A DNA stretch of 64,000 bases, taken from NCBI RefSeq assembly GCF_000147335.1, contig NC_014534.1:342773-406772 (forward strand), given 5' to 3'. Position numbers and translations under genes: made by a program. Positions 26,726 through 35,865 of this stretch are shown here, in pieces. Below the pieces are notes generated by a model that did not search any database, had not been told where the DNA came from, and was given only the letters and a program-made list of their open reading frames with translations. Source of the DNA: Gloeothece verrucosa PCC 7822. GTDB taxonomy: Bacteria > Cyanobacteriota > Cyanobacteriia > Cyanobacteriales > Microcystaceae. Position 1 is the first letter of the stretch; each line of letters begins with the position of its first letter.

Positions 26726-29095
26726 TTAGACAAAAGGCATAGGAATAGGATTAAGTTGTTCTTCAGTTAAAGGAGTAGAAAAGCGCCCCATTTTAACAGG
26801 AGCATCATACAATCTTCCGGGTCTAACTCGCCACCAAAAATGGCGCAATCCTGGCACAATAACCTTAACAACACTTAACCCAATATCGGGACGAGTTTGA
26901 TTGAGTACCAAAGTTTCTAAGCCAACTTTTTTGGCCATGTTTACACAAGTCATTACATCTTCATAAATATCATCAGTCCAAAGTTTTTCATAATCTTGAT
27001 AAGTTTTAGGAGATACCCTCTCATCAGGTGCTAAATAAGGTTGATTTTCTAAGGTAGCTTTAGTCATCCATTCTTGTAAATTCCAAAGTTGAATATTATC
27101 ATCATGGTCAAACCCTAACCCTAGTTGATTCATTTCGGTAGCGGCTCGTAAAATGCCAATTTTCGGGTCAAAATGCGCCCCAAAACCCATAATAACTTTA
27201 TCTTCTTTGCCATCGGTGAGACGGGAGAGAGCAACAAATACAGGAATCCCTATATCTGTGGTGATATCTAACACCCACAATTCACGATTTTTACGGCGAT
27301 AAAACTCCCGTAATTCTAATAAATAGGGTTCGTTAAAACTCTCTAAATCAACTCCCGGACAGGTTAAACGATTGTACCACCAAATTCCAATCGCATCCCG
27401 TTCGACTAATTCAAAAAATCCTTGAAGAATTGCTTCTTCTAGAGTATTGCCAGCCGCGTTACCATTGGAGTCAGCACGACCAAAATTATGATCTTCCGGC
27501 AGGGGATAACCGTAGTAAGATAAACCCGTAGGAAAATATTTATGAGTTTGTTCGCTTAAAGACCAAACCGGAGTCCATTCAATGGGTTTTGTTTCATCAA
27601 AGGGTTGATAAATGTGATTAGGGGAGGCGTTTTTCTGGTTTAATTCTTCTCGGTTTTGGTACTGCGCTTCACTATAATTAAGATGGGCGGCGGGATGAAT
27701 AGCTCTCTCTCCTAGCTCGGCAAAAGTTGCGGTAATATAAGGTTCATCTCCTTGATAAATCCCCGAATAGCGCTCAATTGCTTCACAAAATCCACTCGCT
27801 TTTGATTGACGGTCTGTTTTTCCTTTTCCTGAACTTTTATGATTGAGAGAGCGACGCAACTTATCTAAATCCCCCGCCGTCATCATGCTATGAACAGCAT
27901 GATAGAGATGGACTAAGTTATTCTCAGGGTGGGGAATTCGCACTAAGGCGGTTACTACCCCAGTAATAGGACTAATTAGGTGTTGGTAGCGGTTGACGGT
28001 TTCTTCTGGGGTAACGGTACGATGTCCGCCATCGCTGGTAAAATGCTTTTTGCGACTGGTTAAAGTTAAGGGACTAGAGACTTGCTCAGAGATAAAGTTG
28101 CTATCACCGCAGCTAGGACATTGGGGACGCAGGGTTAAAATATGGTTTTGCAATTCTAGTTTATTTTGGTCAAAGGTGATGGCTTTTCCTTCTAAGGTGG
28201 GGAATTTTGCTGTTTCTTCAGTGCTTTGCTTGATTATCCATTTGGCGATTTCTGTGGTCGCTAAGTTGAGCGCTGTTTCTAGGGTAGAGGCCAGCGCTGC
28301 TCCGGGTGGGGGGAGACATTCGGTTATTTGGGGGTTTTTCTTGTGTCCGTTGCTTTTGTTTGACCTCTCCTCTTGACCTCCCCCTACCCCCTCCTGCGAG
28401 GAGGGGGTTTTAGAGTTGGGTTTGGGGGAGTATTTTTGCCGTAGTACAGAAGCTTCTACTTCTCGGTTACCCCGCAAACGTTGGGCGAGGCATTCCCAGC
28501 AACCAGTTTTTGAGGGATGAAAAATCGGCCCTAACCAGAAAATAGTGCCAACGGGTTTAATTAGTAACCAAGGTTGCTGGTTTTTCAGGGCAATTTGATT
28601 AATTCTACTTAGTTCTGGTTGAAGATAATCATCGGTTAAGATGACTAGCAGGGAATGAGGGGGAAATTCTTCTAATTCTCCATCCCAAGACAGCGCTTTT
28701 ATACCCACTGCTTTTAGGGAATTTATTAAGCCTTCGGTGGGAATATTACTAATAGAAAAAACATAAACTTGAGTTTGTTGTAAGCATTGATAAGCAAAGG
28801 ATGGTTCTACTTTTAATAATCCCCAAAAGGCGGCGGCTTCTGGGGTAATTTCTGGTACTGGTTCGCTTAAATAACCTTTGGTTTGCAAGCGCTCTAGGGC
28901 ATAATCAATATGACTAGGGTCTACTTGCAGTTTGTTGATAATTTTTTCGAGGGTATGATTGCCATTGAGGAGGGGAATAAGTTGACAATAAAATTCACCG
29001 CTAAGGGCGTGGGTAGAGGTTTCACTTAGTAAATAGACGTGCTTGGGTTCGATAATTTCGACGCGATAATGTGGTTTAATTTGAGGACTTTTCAT
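26726..29095 (-). CDS. TruD/PatD-type YcaO cyclodehydratase (fused C and D proteins)
   Basis: The 789-residue protein fuses a leader-binding, E1-like part to a YcaO domain. CWEC (C199, C202) and CPSC (C326, C329) form the zinc site. In the YcaO domain, SKASGFCEAIERYSG (about 434-448) and NTLEEAILQGFFELVERDAI (about 551-570) hold ATP- and Mg-binding acidic residues, and the chain ends NPIPMPFV, fitting the proline-rich PxPxP C-terminus. It uses ATP to convert Cys and Ser/Thr of the precursor to azolines. A Ser/Gly/Lys-rich linker at about 213-250 is encoded by DNA resembling a GC-rich dispersed repeat. No lesion is visible. Confidence 0.92.
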   Translation of the reverse strand: MKSPQIKPHYRVEIIEPKHVYLLSETSTHALSGEFYCQLIPLLNGNHTLEKIINKLQVDPSHIDYALERLQTKGYLSEPVPEITPEAAAFWGLLKVEPSFAYQCLQQTQVYVFSISNIPTEGLINSLKAVGIKALSWDGELEEFPPHSLLVILTDDYLQPELSRINQIALKNQQPWLLIKPVGTIFWLGPIFHPSKTGCWECLAQRLRGNREVEASVLRQKYSPKPNSKTPSSQEGVGGGQEERSNKSNGHKKNPQITECLPPPGAALASTLETALNLATTEIAKWIIKQSTEETAKFPTLEGKAITFDQNKLELQNHILTLRPQCPSCGDSNFISEQVSSPLTLTSRKKHFTSDGGHRTVTPEETVNRYQHLISPITGVVTALVRIPHPENNLVHLYHAVHSMMTAGDLDKLRRSLNHKSSGKGKTDRQSKASGFCEAIERYSGIYQGDEPYITATFAELGERAIHPAAHLNYSEAQYQNREELNQKNASPNHIYQPFDETKPIEWTPVWSLSEQTHKYFPTGLSYYGYPLPEDHNFGRADSNGNAAGNTLEEAILQGFFELVERDAIGIWWYNRLTCPGVDLESFNEPYLLELREFYRRKNRELWVLDITTDIGIPVFVALSRLTDGKEDKVIMGFGAHFDPKIGILRAATEMNQLGLGFDHDDNIQLWNLQEWMTKATLENQPYLAPDERVSPKTYQDYEKLWTDDIYEDVMTCVNMAKKVGLETLVLNQTRPDIGLSVVKVIVPGLRHFWWRVRPGRLYDAPVKMGRFSTPLTEEQLNPIPMPFV

Positions 29096-29192
29096 GGTTT
29101 TTTTTAATTAATTTGGACATTATAAAAAGCTATGGGATCGTTTATCTGTTCTAAATCTTGTTCAGCTTGTCGAAATAAAAAAAATTTACCCA

Positions 29193-29330
29193 TTAATCGA
29201 CATTCATTGCTTGACTATTTTTTTTCTCTAATCGTTTTATAACTTCTTGACCATCTGTTTTTTCACCTCTTTTTAGCTGTTCTACTCCAACCATTATTTC
29301 ACTTTTTAGTTCTTCAAACCGACCTTTATA
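29193..29330 (-). pseudogene. ParD-like antitoxin C-terminal remnant
   Basis: The reverse frame gives YKGRFEELKSEIMVGVEQLK and then RGEKTDGQEVIKRLEKK. This has the layout of the C-terminal toxin-binding tail of ParD-family antitoxins (helix, then G-x-x-x-L-x-x-G, then D-G-x-E-V). The N-terminal ribbon-helix-helix is replaced by unrelated sequence, and no toxin gene is adjacent. It is a relic between the cyclodehydratase and precursor genes. Confidence 0.45.
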
Positions 29331-29739
29331 AGTTGTTTCTCTGCAATTAGGGAAGAATCTAGAGGAATGCGCCCTCAAATATCGCAAATTCTGCCAGAAG
29401 TATAAACCGAGGGAGAAAACCCCAAACTGGTGCCACTGGGGTAGCTGACTATTGGCTGGGGTTTCTCTTTGCCTTGGCGGATCGGGTGGCACTGGATCAC
29501 TTCGTAAACTTACAACGGGGAAAAACAAAAAATCTATTTTGTTCTCTCCCCCACAGTGCCGGGTATCCGAAAACGAGTTACTAGCAGAGGTGGTTCGTCA
29601 GTTTATCGAAGCCAACAGGAGTCCTGAGCCAGTCAAAACCGAATGAGTGACCTTTTTTGCCCGAGTGTGCTACAATTAGCTCGTCCACAGCACGTCCACC
29701 GCCCCCAGATGTACATATAATAACTCACACTACATAACT
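29331..29739. other. Spacer between cyclodehydratase and precursor gene
   Basis: No supported gene. Plus-strand open fragments (LEECALKYRKFCQKYKPREK near 29362 and a stretch ending near 29645) look like coding remnants but have no start and no recognised family. Confidence 0.35.
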
Positions 29740-29985
29740 TTATGCACAATAACAACAATAGCTTGAGGGACCAATGACGCAAAACGAAAACGATGGGGTA
29801 ACGCCGCCGCCTTCTGCTCCGCCATAGTTGGAAGCGAACACGCCACCATTAACTCCTTCTGCTGTCAATTCTTCTTCTGACAAGTCGATAGGCATACCAG
29901 CATGGGCACGCACAGAAGGCTCAGACATCCGGGGCTGTAAGCGGTTGAGCTTTTCTAATTGCATTTCTCGATTTTCGGGGGTCAT
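29740..29985 (-). CDS. Azole-peptide (cyanobactin-like) precursor peptide
   Basis: The 81-residue peptide starts at ATG 29985 after AAGGAG. The leader contains IDLSEEELTAEG (about 33-44), matching the LAELSEEAL recognition sequence of cyanobactin precursors. GVFAS (48-52) and GVTPS (61-65) resemble the GLEAS/GVEPS N-terminal protease sites. The likely core is FSFCVIGPSSYCCYCA (66-81), with four Cys and three Ser. There is no AYDG-type macrocyclisation sequence after it: the peptide ends at the core. Cysteines and some serines are the probable substrates of the YcaO enzyme, and the subtilase would remove the leader. The exact core boundary is inferred. Confidence 0.8.
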   Translation of the reverse strand: MTPENREMQLEKLNRLQPRMSEPSVRAHAGMPIDLSEEELTAEGVNGGVFASNYGGAEGGGVTPSFSFCVIGPSSYCCYCA

Positions 29986-30407
29986 GGTATTTTTCTCCTT
30001 TGCTGAATGTTTGTACTCAAAAACTTTCTCTTCTGAGAAGTATTGTTTTTTTATACCAGAAGTCTTTAGTATTAGCAAGTATCTAAATAGTTTGACTAAC
30101 TTAATATTATTTAATCATCGTTTTCTTAACATATCGTTAATCTATTCTTAACTTGTTAAACGTCTTAAATGGACTAAATACGTTAAAAACCTAGAAACAC
30201 AGGCTTTCTTAAATGTCAAAAATGTTGAAAATGTCTTAAAAAATTTAACAATTAGCTTTCTGACGTTATAAGTAGCTTGATTAAAATTGCTGCTTGTAGT
30301 AAATTAACTAAGACACTTTTGATAAACGTCGGCAATTGAAAAAGTCAAAATCAATTTCTGCGACGTAAAATCTTGCAATTGCCTCGCCTATTTTGGGGAC
30401 TTACTCA
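29986..30407. promoter_or_regulatory. Divergent promoter region of the peptide cluster
   Basis: This 420-bp AT-rich stretch separates the precursor gene (minus strand) from the protease gene (plus strand) and must hold promoters for both directions. Short words such as TTAAAT, GTTAAA and CTTAAA recur around 30130-30250. No specific operator can be named. Confidence 0.55.
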
Positions 30408-32477
30408 ATGGCTAAAGTAAAAACAATCCCTGGATTAAACAATCTCTGGGAGCAAACACTAGGCAACTCAGATATATGTGTAGCTGTGCTAGATGGGTTA
30501 GTAGATAGCTCTCATCCCTGTTTTGTAGGAGCAGACTTAAGCCAAATTCCCACCTTGGTCAATCCTAACCCCATCAAAGAGGGACTAATGTACCAGCACG
30601 GGACCCACGTTGCTAGTGTAATTTTTGGCCAGCATGGCTCACCCGTTGAAGGAATAGCCCCCCAATGCAAAGGGTTAATTATTCCTATTTTTTGCGATAA
30701 AGAGCGTAAATTATCCCAATTAGACCTTTCTAGGGCAATTGAACAAGCAGTACAAGCCGGTGCACATATTATCAATATTAGTGGTGGACAACTGACGGAT
30801 TACGGTGAGGCAGATGATTGGTTACAACAAGCGGTGGCCTTATGTCAGCAACACAATGTTTTAATCGTCGCCGCCGCCGGTAATAACGGTTGTGATTGCT
30901 TGCACGTTCCCGCCGCGCTACCTGCGGCCTTAGCAGTAGGAGCGATGAACGATAACGGTAAACCCATAGACTATAGTAACTGGGGCAGCGCTTACCAAAC
31001 TCAAGGAATTCTCGCCCCTGGTGAGAAGATTTTGGGAGCAAAAACCGGTGGCGGAATCATCGAATTAAGTGGGACAAGTTTTGCCACACCCATAGTTACA
31101 GGAGTTGCCGCCCTACTATTGAGCTTACAAAAACAGTGGGGTGAGCAGCCCAATCCCCAAAAAGTCCGAGCCGCTCTTTTAAAAAGCGCTACCCCTTGCG
31201 ATTTTCCCGAATTAGAGGATAAAGCTCGCTGTTTAGTTGGTAAATTGAACATTCTTGGTGCGATAGAAAAATTCAAAGGAGGAGTTATGTCAGAAGAACA
31301 AGAAGCCCTCAGTGCATCAGGTTGTGGTTGCCAAACAAGCGCCACAGAGGATGCTGTCACCATCAATGAATCAAGCGCTGGGGATATAGAAGCGATGAAC
31401 GCAGAAATAGCCGCTTCTGCTGAAGAAGGAATTACAGAGGCAGCAACCGGCATGATACAAACACCCACCGCCGTTGCTAACCCAACTGTAAACCAGATGC
31501 CTCCGGGTAATATGCCTGTACCCAATCCAACTAATTATCAAAACTATATTCAACCCTATATGACTCCCAATACCCCTATGTCTTATCCTGTTGCTTCCTC
31601 CGTTACCCCCAGCCAAGCGCCCAGCGACATCAACCCCGGTCCTTTAGTTTATGCCCTTGGTACATTAGGCTATGATTTTGGTACAGAAGCCAGACGAGAC
31701 TCCTTTAAGCAATTAATGCCCGGAGTCACCATTGATAACACTATCGTTCCCGCTAATCCCTACGATGCCCGTCAGATGGTGGATTATTTAGGGGATAATC
31801 TTTCGGAAGCTAAATCCTTAATTTGGACCCTGAACCTAGAATTAACCCCGATTTATGCCATCGAACCTAAAGGCGCTTTTGCCAGAGATGTCTATGCAGT
31901 GTTACAAGAACTCCTTTCTGGGCAAATTCAACCAGAAGAGGACGAAAACTATGTAGAGCGGGTCAGTATTCCTGGTATTTTAACCGGACGTACTGTTAAA
32001 CTATTTTCTGGTCAAATTGTGCCCGTGATTGAGCCACAGAACACGCGGGGGCTGTATGGTTGGAAAGTTAATACCTTAATTGGCGCTGCTTTAGATACTA
32101 TCGGCGCTCAAGTGGGTGAAACAGAGGAAGATAACGTCCGCAGAACTTTGGGAGGCTTCCTCAACCGCATTTACTATGATTTCCGCAATTTGGGAACTAC
32201 TTCTCAAGACCGGGCGCTCAACTTTGCCACTACTAACGCTTTCCAAGCCGCCACAACCATTGCCACTGCCGTAGCAGAAGCAATGGAACTCGATACCATT
32301 ACCGTAGAAAAAAGCCCCTTCTGTCGGGTAGACAGTGATTGTTGGGATGTTAAACTAAAATTCTTCGACCCAGAAAACAACCGCCGCGCTAAAAAAGTCT
32401 TCCGCTTTACCATTGATGTCAGTGACATTATTCCAGTAACTTTAGGGAAAGTCCGCACTTGGTCTACTGCTTATTAA
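30408..32477 (+). CDS. PatA-like subtilisin protease with PatG/PatA-type C-terminal domain
   Basis: The ATG at 30408 (MAKVKTIPGLNNLWEQTLGN) starts a 689-residue protein. Residues 20-290 are a subtilase with intact triad: D29 (VLDGLVDSSHP), H64 (QHGTHVASVIF), S224 (SGTSFATPIV), and oxyanion Asn near 159. A Pro/Asn-rich linker leads to a C-terminal domain (about 413-689) of the kind found at the end of PatA and PatG. PatA-type enzymes cleave the precursor before the core. The PatG macrocyclase helical insert is not evident. The same C-terminal domain ends the next gene, 9 bp downstream. Confidence 0.9.
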   Translation: MAKVKTIPGLNNLWEQTLGNSDICVAVLDGLVDSSHPCFVGADLSQIPTLVNPNPIKEGLMYQHGTHVASVIFGQHGSPVEGIAPQCKGLIIPIFCDKERKLSQLDLSRAIEQAVQAGAHIINISGGQLTDYGEADDWLQQAVALCQQHNVLIVAAAGNNGCDCLHVPAALPAALAVGAMNDNGKPIDYSNWGSAYQTQGILAPGEKILGAKTGGGIIELSGTSFATPIVTGVAALLLSLQKQWGEQPNPQKVRAALLKSATPCDFPELEDKARCLVGKLNILGAIEKFKGGVMSEEQEALSASGCGCQTSATEDAVTINESSAGDIEAMNAEIAASAEEGITEAATGMIQTPTAVANPTVNQMPPGNMPVPNPTNYQNYIQPYMTPNTPMSYPVASSVTPSQAPSDINPGPLVYALGTLGYDFGTEARRDSFKQLMPGVTIDNTIVPANPYDARQMVDYLGDNLSEAKSLIWTLNLELTPIYAIEPKGAFARDVYAVLQELLSGQIQPEEDENYVERVSIPGILTGRTVKLFSGQIVPVIEPQNTRGLYGWKVNTLIGAALDTIGAQVGETEEDNVRRTLGGFLNRIYYDFRNLGTTSQDRALNFATTNAFQAATTIATAVAEAMELDTITVEKSPFCRVDSDCWDVKLKFFDPENNRRAKKVFRFTIDVSDIIPVTLGKVRTWSTAY

Positions 32478-32486
32478 TTTTTAACT

Positions 32487-34886
32487 ATGGAAAATTTGAC
32501 CAACAGTAACCAAACTTACGCGCCTCCCGACTCCCACATCCAAAGCGTTGGGGATTGGTATAACCGGCTACCGATTAATCACAGCAAAGTTGTTTCCGAT
32601 AATTGGGCCCGGTTTCATAATATGGATTTAGCCCGACGCGCCGGCATTAAACCTGGGGATTATGTTCTCGATGCTGGTTGTGGGGTAGGAATTCCCGCGA
32701 TCCACTTTGCTCAGGAGTTCCCAGGCACTAGAATAGAAGGGATGACCCTCTCAGAAGTAGAAGCGGATGAAGCTCGCAGACGGGTAGAAATAGCCGGATT
32801 AAGCGATCGCATTATCATTAGGGTGGGGGACTTTCATCATTTACCCTTTCCTGATGGGATATTCGATCTAGCTTTTTATAATGACAGTATTAAATATTCT
32901 AATAATTTGCCCCTAGCTTTTAGGGAAGTTTACCGGGCGCTGCATCCAGGAGGACGAATCTATATGACAGATCACGTCAGCAGAGAACCCCCTTTAACGG
33001 AGCAACAGCAACAAGAACTCGCTAAGTTTAATCGGGATTTTCGTTGCTATATTTGTCCTCTGAGTCAACTAGGAAAAGTTGCCCAAGAAAGCGGCTTTGT
33101 AGATATTCAGCTTGGGGATATGACGGGACAATTGCCTACTCAAGACGTGAGAAAGATTTGGGTTGATGTTCAAAGTCCCAGTGGTGCTATGTATTATGGG
33201 GAAATTAAAGCCACTAAACCAGCCCCCACCGTCAGAAAAACTCAAACCATTCTACCAGCAAGCTATCCTCACCCCGATCCCCATGTACAAAAAATAAAAA
33301 CCTTATATGATGCGACTCCTGTTCCCTGCGATCGCGCTACTTTGCAAAGTACAACTTGGGCAGATTACAGCGATAAGGATGCCTCTAAAGATCATAATCT
33401 TTATTATACTCAACAAGCCGGCATTAAATCAGGGGATTATATCTTAGATGCAGGTTGTGGTATTGGGGGTCCTGCTATTGACATTGCTAGCACGACACCT
33501 AGTACCTTAATTGAAGCTATTAACTTATCCTCAGAACAGGTTAAGCAAGCAAGAATTCAAGTTGCCCAAGCCGGACTTAGCGATCGCATCCGAGTTACAG
33601 AGGCGGATTTACACTCTATCCCTTTCCAGTATGGGGTATTTGATGTAGTGTTGATGCTGGAAAGTCTTGGTTACTCAAAAACCCGACCAAAGGCGCTAAG
33701 AGAAGCTTATCGCGCTTTGCGACCGGGAGGATCTCTGTATATTAAAGACCTTTTCTGCAAAGAGGGGCTTTTATCTCATCAAGAACAGCAGGATTTATCC
33801 CAATTCCAACCCCGCCATCTCTATCATACTCCTCCTTTGAGTCAAGCCGCCGAAGAGGTGCGCCTAGTAGGATTTGAGGATGTTAACTGGAAAGATATCA
33901 GCGAAACGGTTAACTTTGATAAATTTCTTGACTTTATAGCCAGAAACGGGGGTTTTCAAAATCTGCCTTTAATTGCTGGGGAAATTAGAGCCAAAAAACC
34001 GAAAACCTTTTCTTATGTTACTCCTAGTCAAGGTTTAGAAATTCCTGCCCAAAGCAAAACCAGCCGCTTAGTTTATGCACTGGGTACATTAGGCTATGAT
34101 TTTGGTACAGAAGCGTGGCGAGATTCCTTTAAGCAACTGATGCCGGGACTAGAAATAGATGGGACAGTTGTTCCTGCTAATCCCTACGATGCGCGTCAGA
34201 TGGTAGATTACCTCTTTGATAACCCTTCGGAAGCTAAATCTTTAATTTGGACGCTAAATCTGGAATTAACGCCGATTTATGCTATTGAACCGATTGAGGC
34301 TTTTGCCAGTGATGTCTATGAAACCTTACAATTAATGTTAACTGGAGAAGTAGAACCAGAAGACAGCGAAAACTACATCGAACGGGTGAGTATTCCTGCT
34401 AGACTTACCTCAAGGACTGTCAAGCTCTTTTCTGGGCAAATTGTCCCAGTTATCGAGCCGGAGAACATTCGGGGTATGTATGGTTGGAATGTCAATCGTC
34501 TGGTTAGGTCCGCCTTAGAAACTGTAGAGGTTGATGAGCAAAGAGTGCGACGAACTTTGAGTAGTTTTCTCAATCGGATCTACTATGATTTAAGAAACTG
34601 GGGACAAACTGATAGAGATAGGGCGCTTAATTTTGCAGCAACCAATGCTTTTCAAGCAGCTTCGACTTTTGCTGAAGCTGTGGTGACGGGTTATGAACTT
34701 GATACAATCGAAGTTTATAAAAGCGCTTATTGTCGCTATGATAGTAATTGTTGGGATGTAAAATTAAAGTTTTTCGACCCAGAAAATAAAGAACGAGCTA
34801 GAAAAATCATTCGTTTTACAATAGATGTCAAGGATATAATGCCTGTAACTTTAGGGGAAGTGCGTTCTTGGTCTGCACCTAATTAA
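32487..34886 (+). CDS. Tandem SAM-dependent methyltransferase fused to a PatG-type C-terminal domain
   Basis: The 799-residue protein holds two class I methyltransferase domains with SAM-binding motifs VLDAGCGVGIPAIHFA (about 60-75) and ILDAGCGIGGPAIDIA (about 319-334). Each is followed by an LHPGG/LRPGG post-motif. From about residue 532 (LVYALGTLGYDFGTEAWRDS) the protein is nearly identical in layout to the C-terminal domain of the protease encoded upstream, down to FDPENKERARK near the end. The gene is 9 bp downstream of the protease gene. The methyltransferases probably methylate the peptide; the shared domain may bring both enzymes to a common substrate or partner. I know no characterised protein with this exact arrangement. 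Confidence 0.88.
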   Translation: MENLTNSNQTYAPPDSHIQSVGDWYNRLPINHSKVVSDNWARFHNMDLARRAGIKPGDYVLDAGCGVGIPAIHFAQEFPGTRIEGMTLSEVEADEARRRVEIAGLSDRIIIRVGDFHHLPFPDGIFDLAFYNDSIKYSNNLPLAFREVYRALHPGGRIYMTDHVSREPPLTEQQQQELAKFNRDFRCYICPLSQLGKVAQESGFVDIQLGDMTGQLPTQDVRKIWVDVQSPSGAMYYGEIKATKPAPTVRKTQTILPASYPHPDPHVQKIKTLYDATPVPCDRATLQSTTWADYSDKDASKDHNLYYTQQAGIKSGDYILDAGCGIGGPAIDIASTTPSTLIEAINLSSEQVKQARIQVAQAGLSDRIRVTEADLHSIPFQYGVFDVVLMLESLGYSKTRPKALREAYRALRPGGSLYIKDLFCKEGLLSHQEQQDLSQFQPRHLYHTPPLSQAAEEVRLVGFEDVNWKDISETVNFDKFLDFIARNGGFQNLPLIAGEIRAKKPKTFSYVTPSQGLEIPAQSKTSRLVYALGTLGYDFGTEAWRDSFKQLMPGLEIDGTVVPANPYDARQMVDYLFDNPSEAKSLIWTLNLELTPIYAIEPIEAFASDVYETLQLMLTGEVEPEDSENYIERVSIPARLTSRTVKLFSGQIVPVIEPENIRGMYGWNVNRLVRSALETVEVDEQRVRRTLSSFLNRIYYDLRNWGQTDRDRALNFAATNAFQAASTFAEAVVTGYELDTIEVYKSAYCRYDSNCWDVKLKFFDPENKERARKIIRFTIDVKDIMPVTLGEVRSWSAPN

Positions 34887-34983
34887 GAACACCTATCTGA
34901 TCATAACAATTATCTAATAAGGACGACCCTAATTTACTTCCTATTCCCTGTTCCCTATTCCCTTATTATAAAAGGAGAAAACT

Positions 34984-35199
34984 ATGAGATTACCAAAACT
35001 TGCCCCTCCTGTGAAAAGACCAGATATTATTTATCCTCACCGTTCTGTAGATGTTATTCATGGTAGAGTACAGGATTTAGTTGGCATTCGTATGGATTTA
35101 TTACACGGCGCTAACTATAACGATCCTGCGGCTTTTAATTATAGCGCTTGTTCTCAATCTCCTCCTCCTTTTGGATGCGGCGGTTGGGAAGGTTATTAA
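34984..35199 (+). CDS. Small cluster protein, PatC/TenC-like
   Basis: The 71-residue product starts MRLPKLAPPVKRPDIIYPHR after a strong AAAGGAG site. Cyanobactin clusters contain a small PatC-family protein of unknown role that I recall as starting with a similar K-L-x-P-P-V segment. The C-terminus has two Cys and a Gly-rich end (SACSQSPPPFGCGGWEGY), so a second precursor is an alternative, though the LSEEEL-type leader is lacking. Confidence 0.55.
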   Translation: MRLPKLAPPVKRPDIIYPHRSVDVIHGRVQDLVGIRMDLLHGANYNDPAAFNYSACSQSPPPFGCGGWEGY

Positions 35200-35204
35200 A
35201 TTCA

Positions 35205-35296
35205 CGCATTCAAAAGTTTTACCTCTTGATGAATCACTCTTGATTGAAAAAGGAATAAATTTTTGTTTTTTTTCTCTTGTAATAGGAGGGTTTTAA
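35205..35296. repeat. Dispersed repeat, copy 2 (after the PatC-like gene)
   Basis: This matches 26559-26647 in the same orientation (CGCATTCAAAAGTTTTACC to AGGGTTTTAA). The central part (GAATAAATTTTTGTTTTTT) is nearly identical; the small hairpin is less perfect here. Confidence 0.7.
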
Positions 35297-35364
35297 CCCA
35301 ACTTTCTCGGTAATAAGTAATAGATAAAAGGCAAATCTCACTCAAACCAGGAGACTTTTTAATC

Positions 35365-35565
35365 ATGGCTAAAAAAACACAATCTCAACAAAACCCAGAA
35401 CAAAATCCTTCAAAACCAACGGAAAAAATTTCTCAAGAAGTTAAGACTCATCTGTTAGCAACCGGATTAGAAGATTACGTTTTTTGGTGGCAGGAAATGC
35501 TCAAAACTCAAAAAAATGCAGAAAAAGAACAAAAACCCTTCCGCAGAGGACGAATTTGGTCTTAG
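35365..35565 (+). CDS. Small cluster protein, possibly PatB-like
   Basis: The 66-residue product begins with a Lys/Gln/Asn/Pro-rich segment and continues EVKTHLLATGLEDYVFWWQE, ending in basic residues. Cyanobactin loci contain a conserved small protein PatB of unknown role; length, charge and position fit, but the match is from memory. A purine-rich site (CAGGAG) lies 14 bp before the ATG. Confidence 0.5.
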   Translation: MAKKTQSQQNPEQNPSKPTEKISQEVKTHLLATGLEDYVFWWQEMLKTQKNAEKEQKPFRRGRIWS

Positions 35566-35865
35566 CAAATCAGATCAGTCAAATTTGGCAAATTTAATGC
35601 TTTTAATTGTCCCCTAACAGCCATTAAATTCAGGGCAAACGCATCTAAATTTTATTGACTAAACAGTGTTTTTGTGTATTGATTCCCGGTGTGGCTCAGT
35701 CAAAACAATAAAAAAAAATAAGAGGAAAAGATCCGGATGGGATAATGATTATTTACTAAAAATTTTAGCCAGTTAATACATTCGGAGGGAGATCTGAATA
35801 ATTCAGACCAGAAGTCTTCTCAAAACCCTTCAACAACCAATAACGATTTATAGCATTTCCCATAC
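35566..35865. other. Non-coding stretch after the peptide cluster
   Basis: No gene. AGGGCAAACGCATCTAAATTT near 35633 recurs near 58288, so it is a dispersed element end, perhaps of an insertion sequence. Confidence 0.45.
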
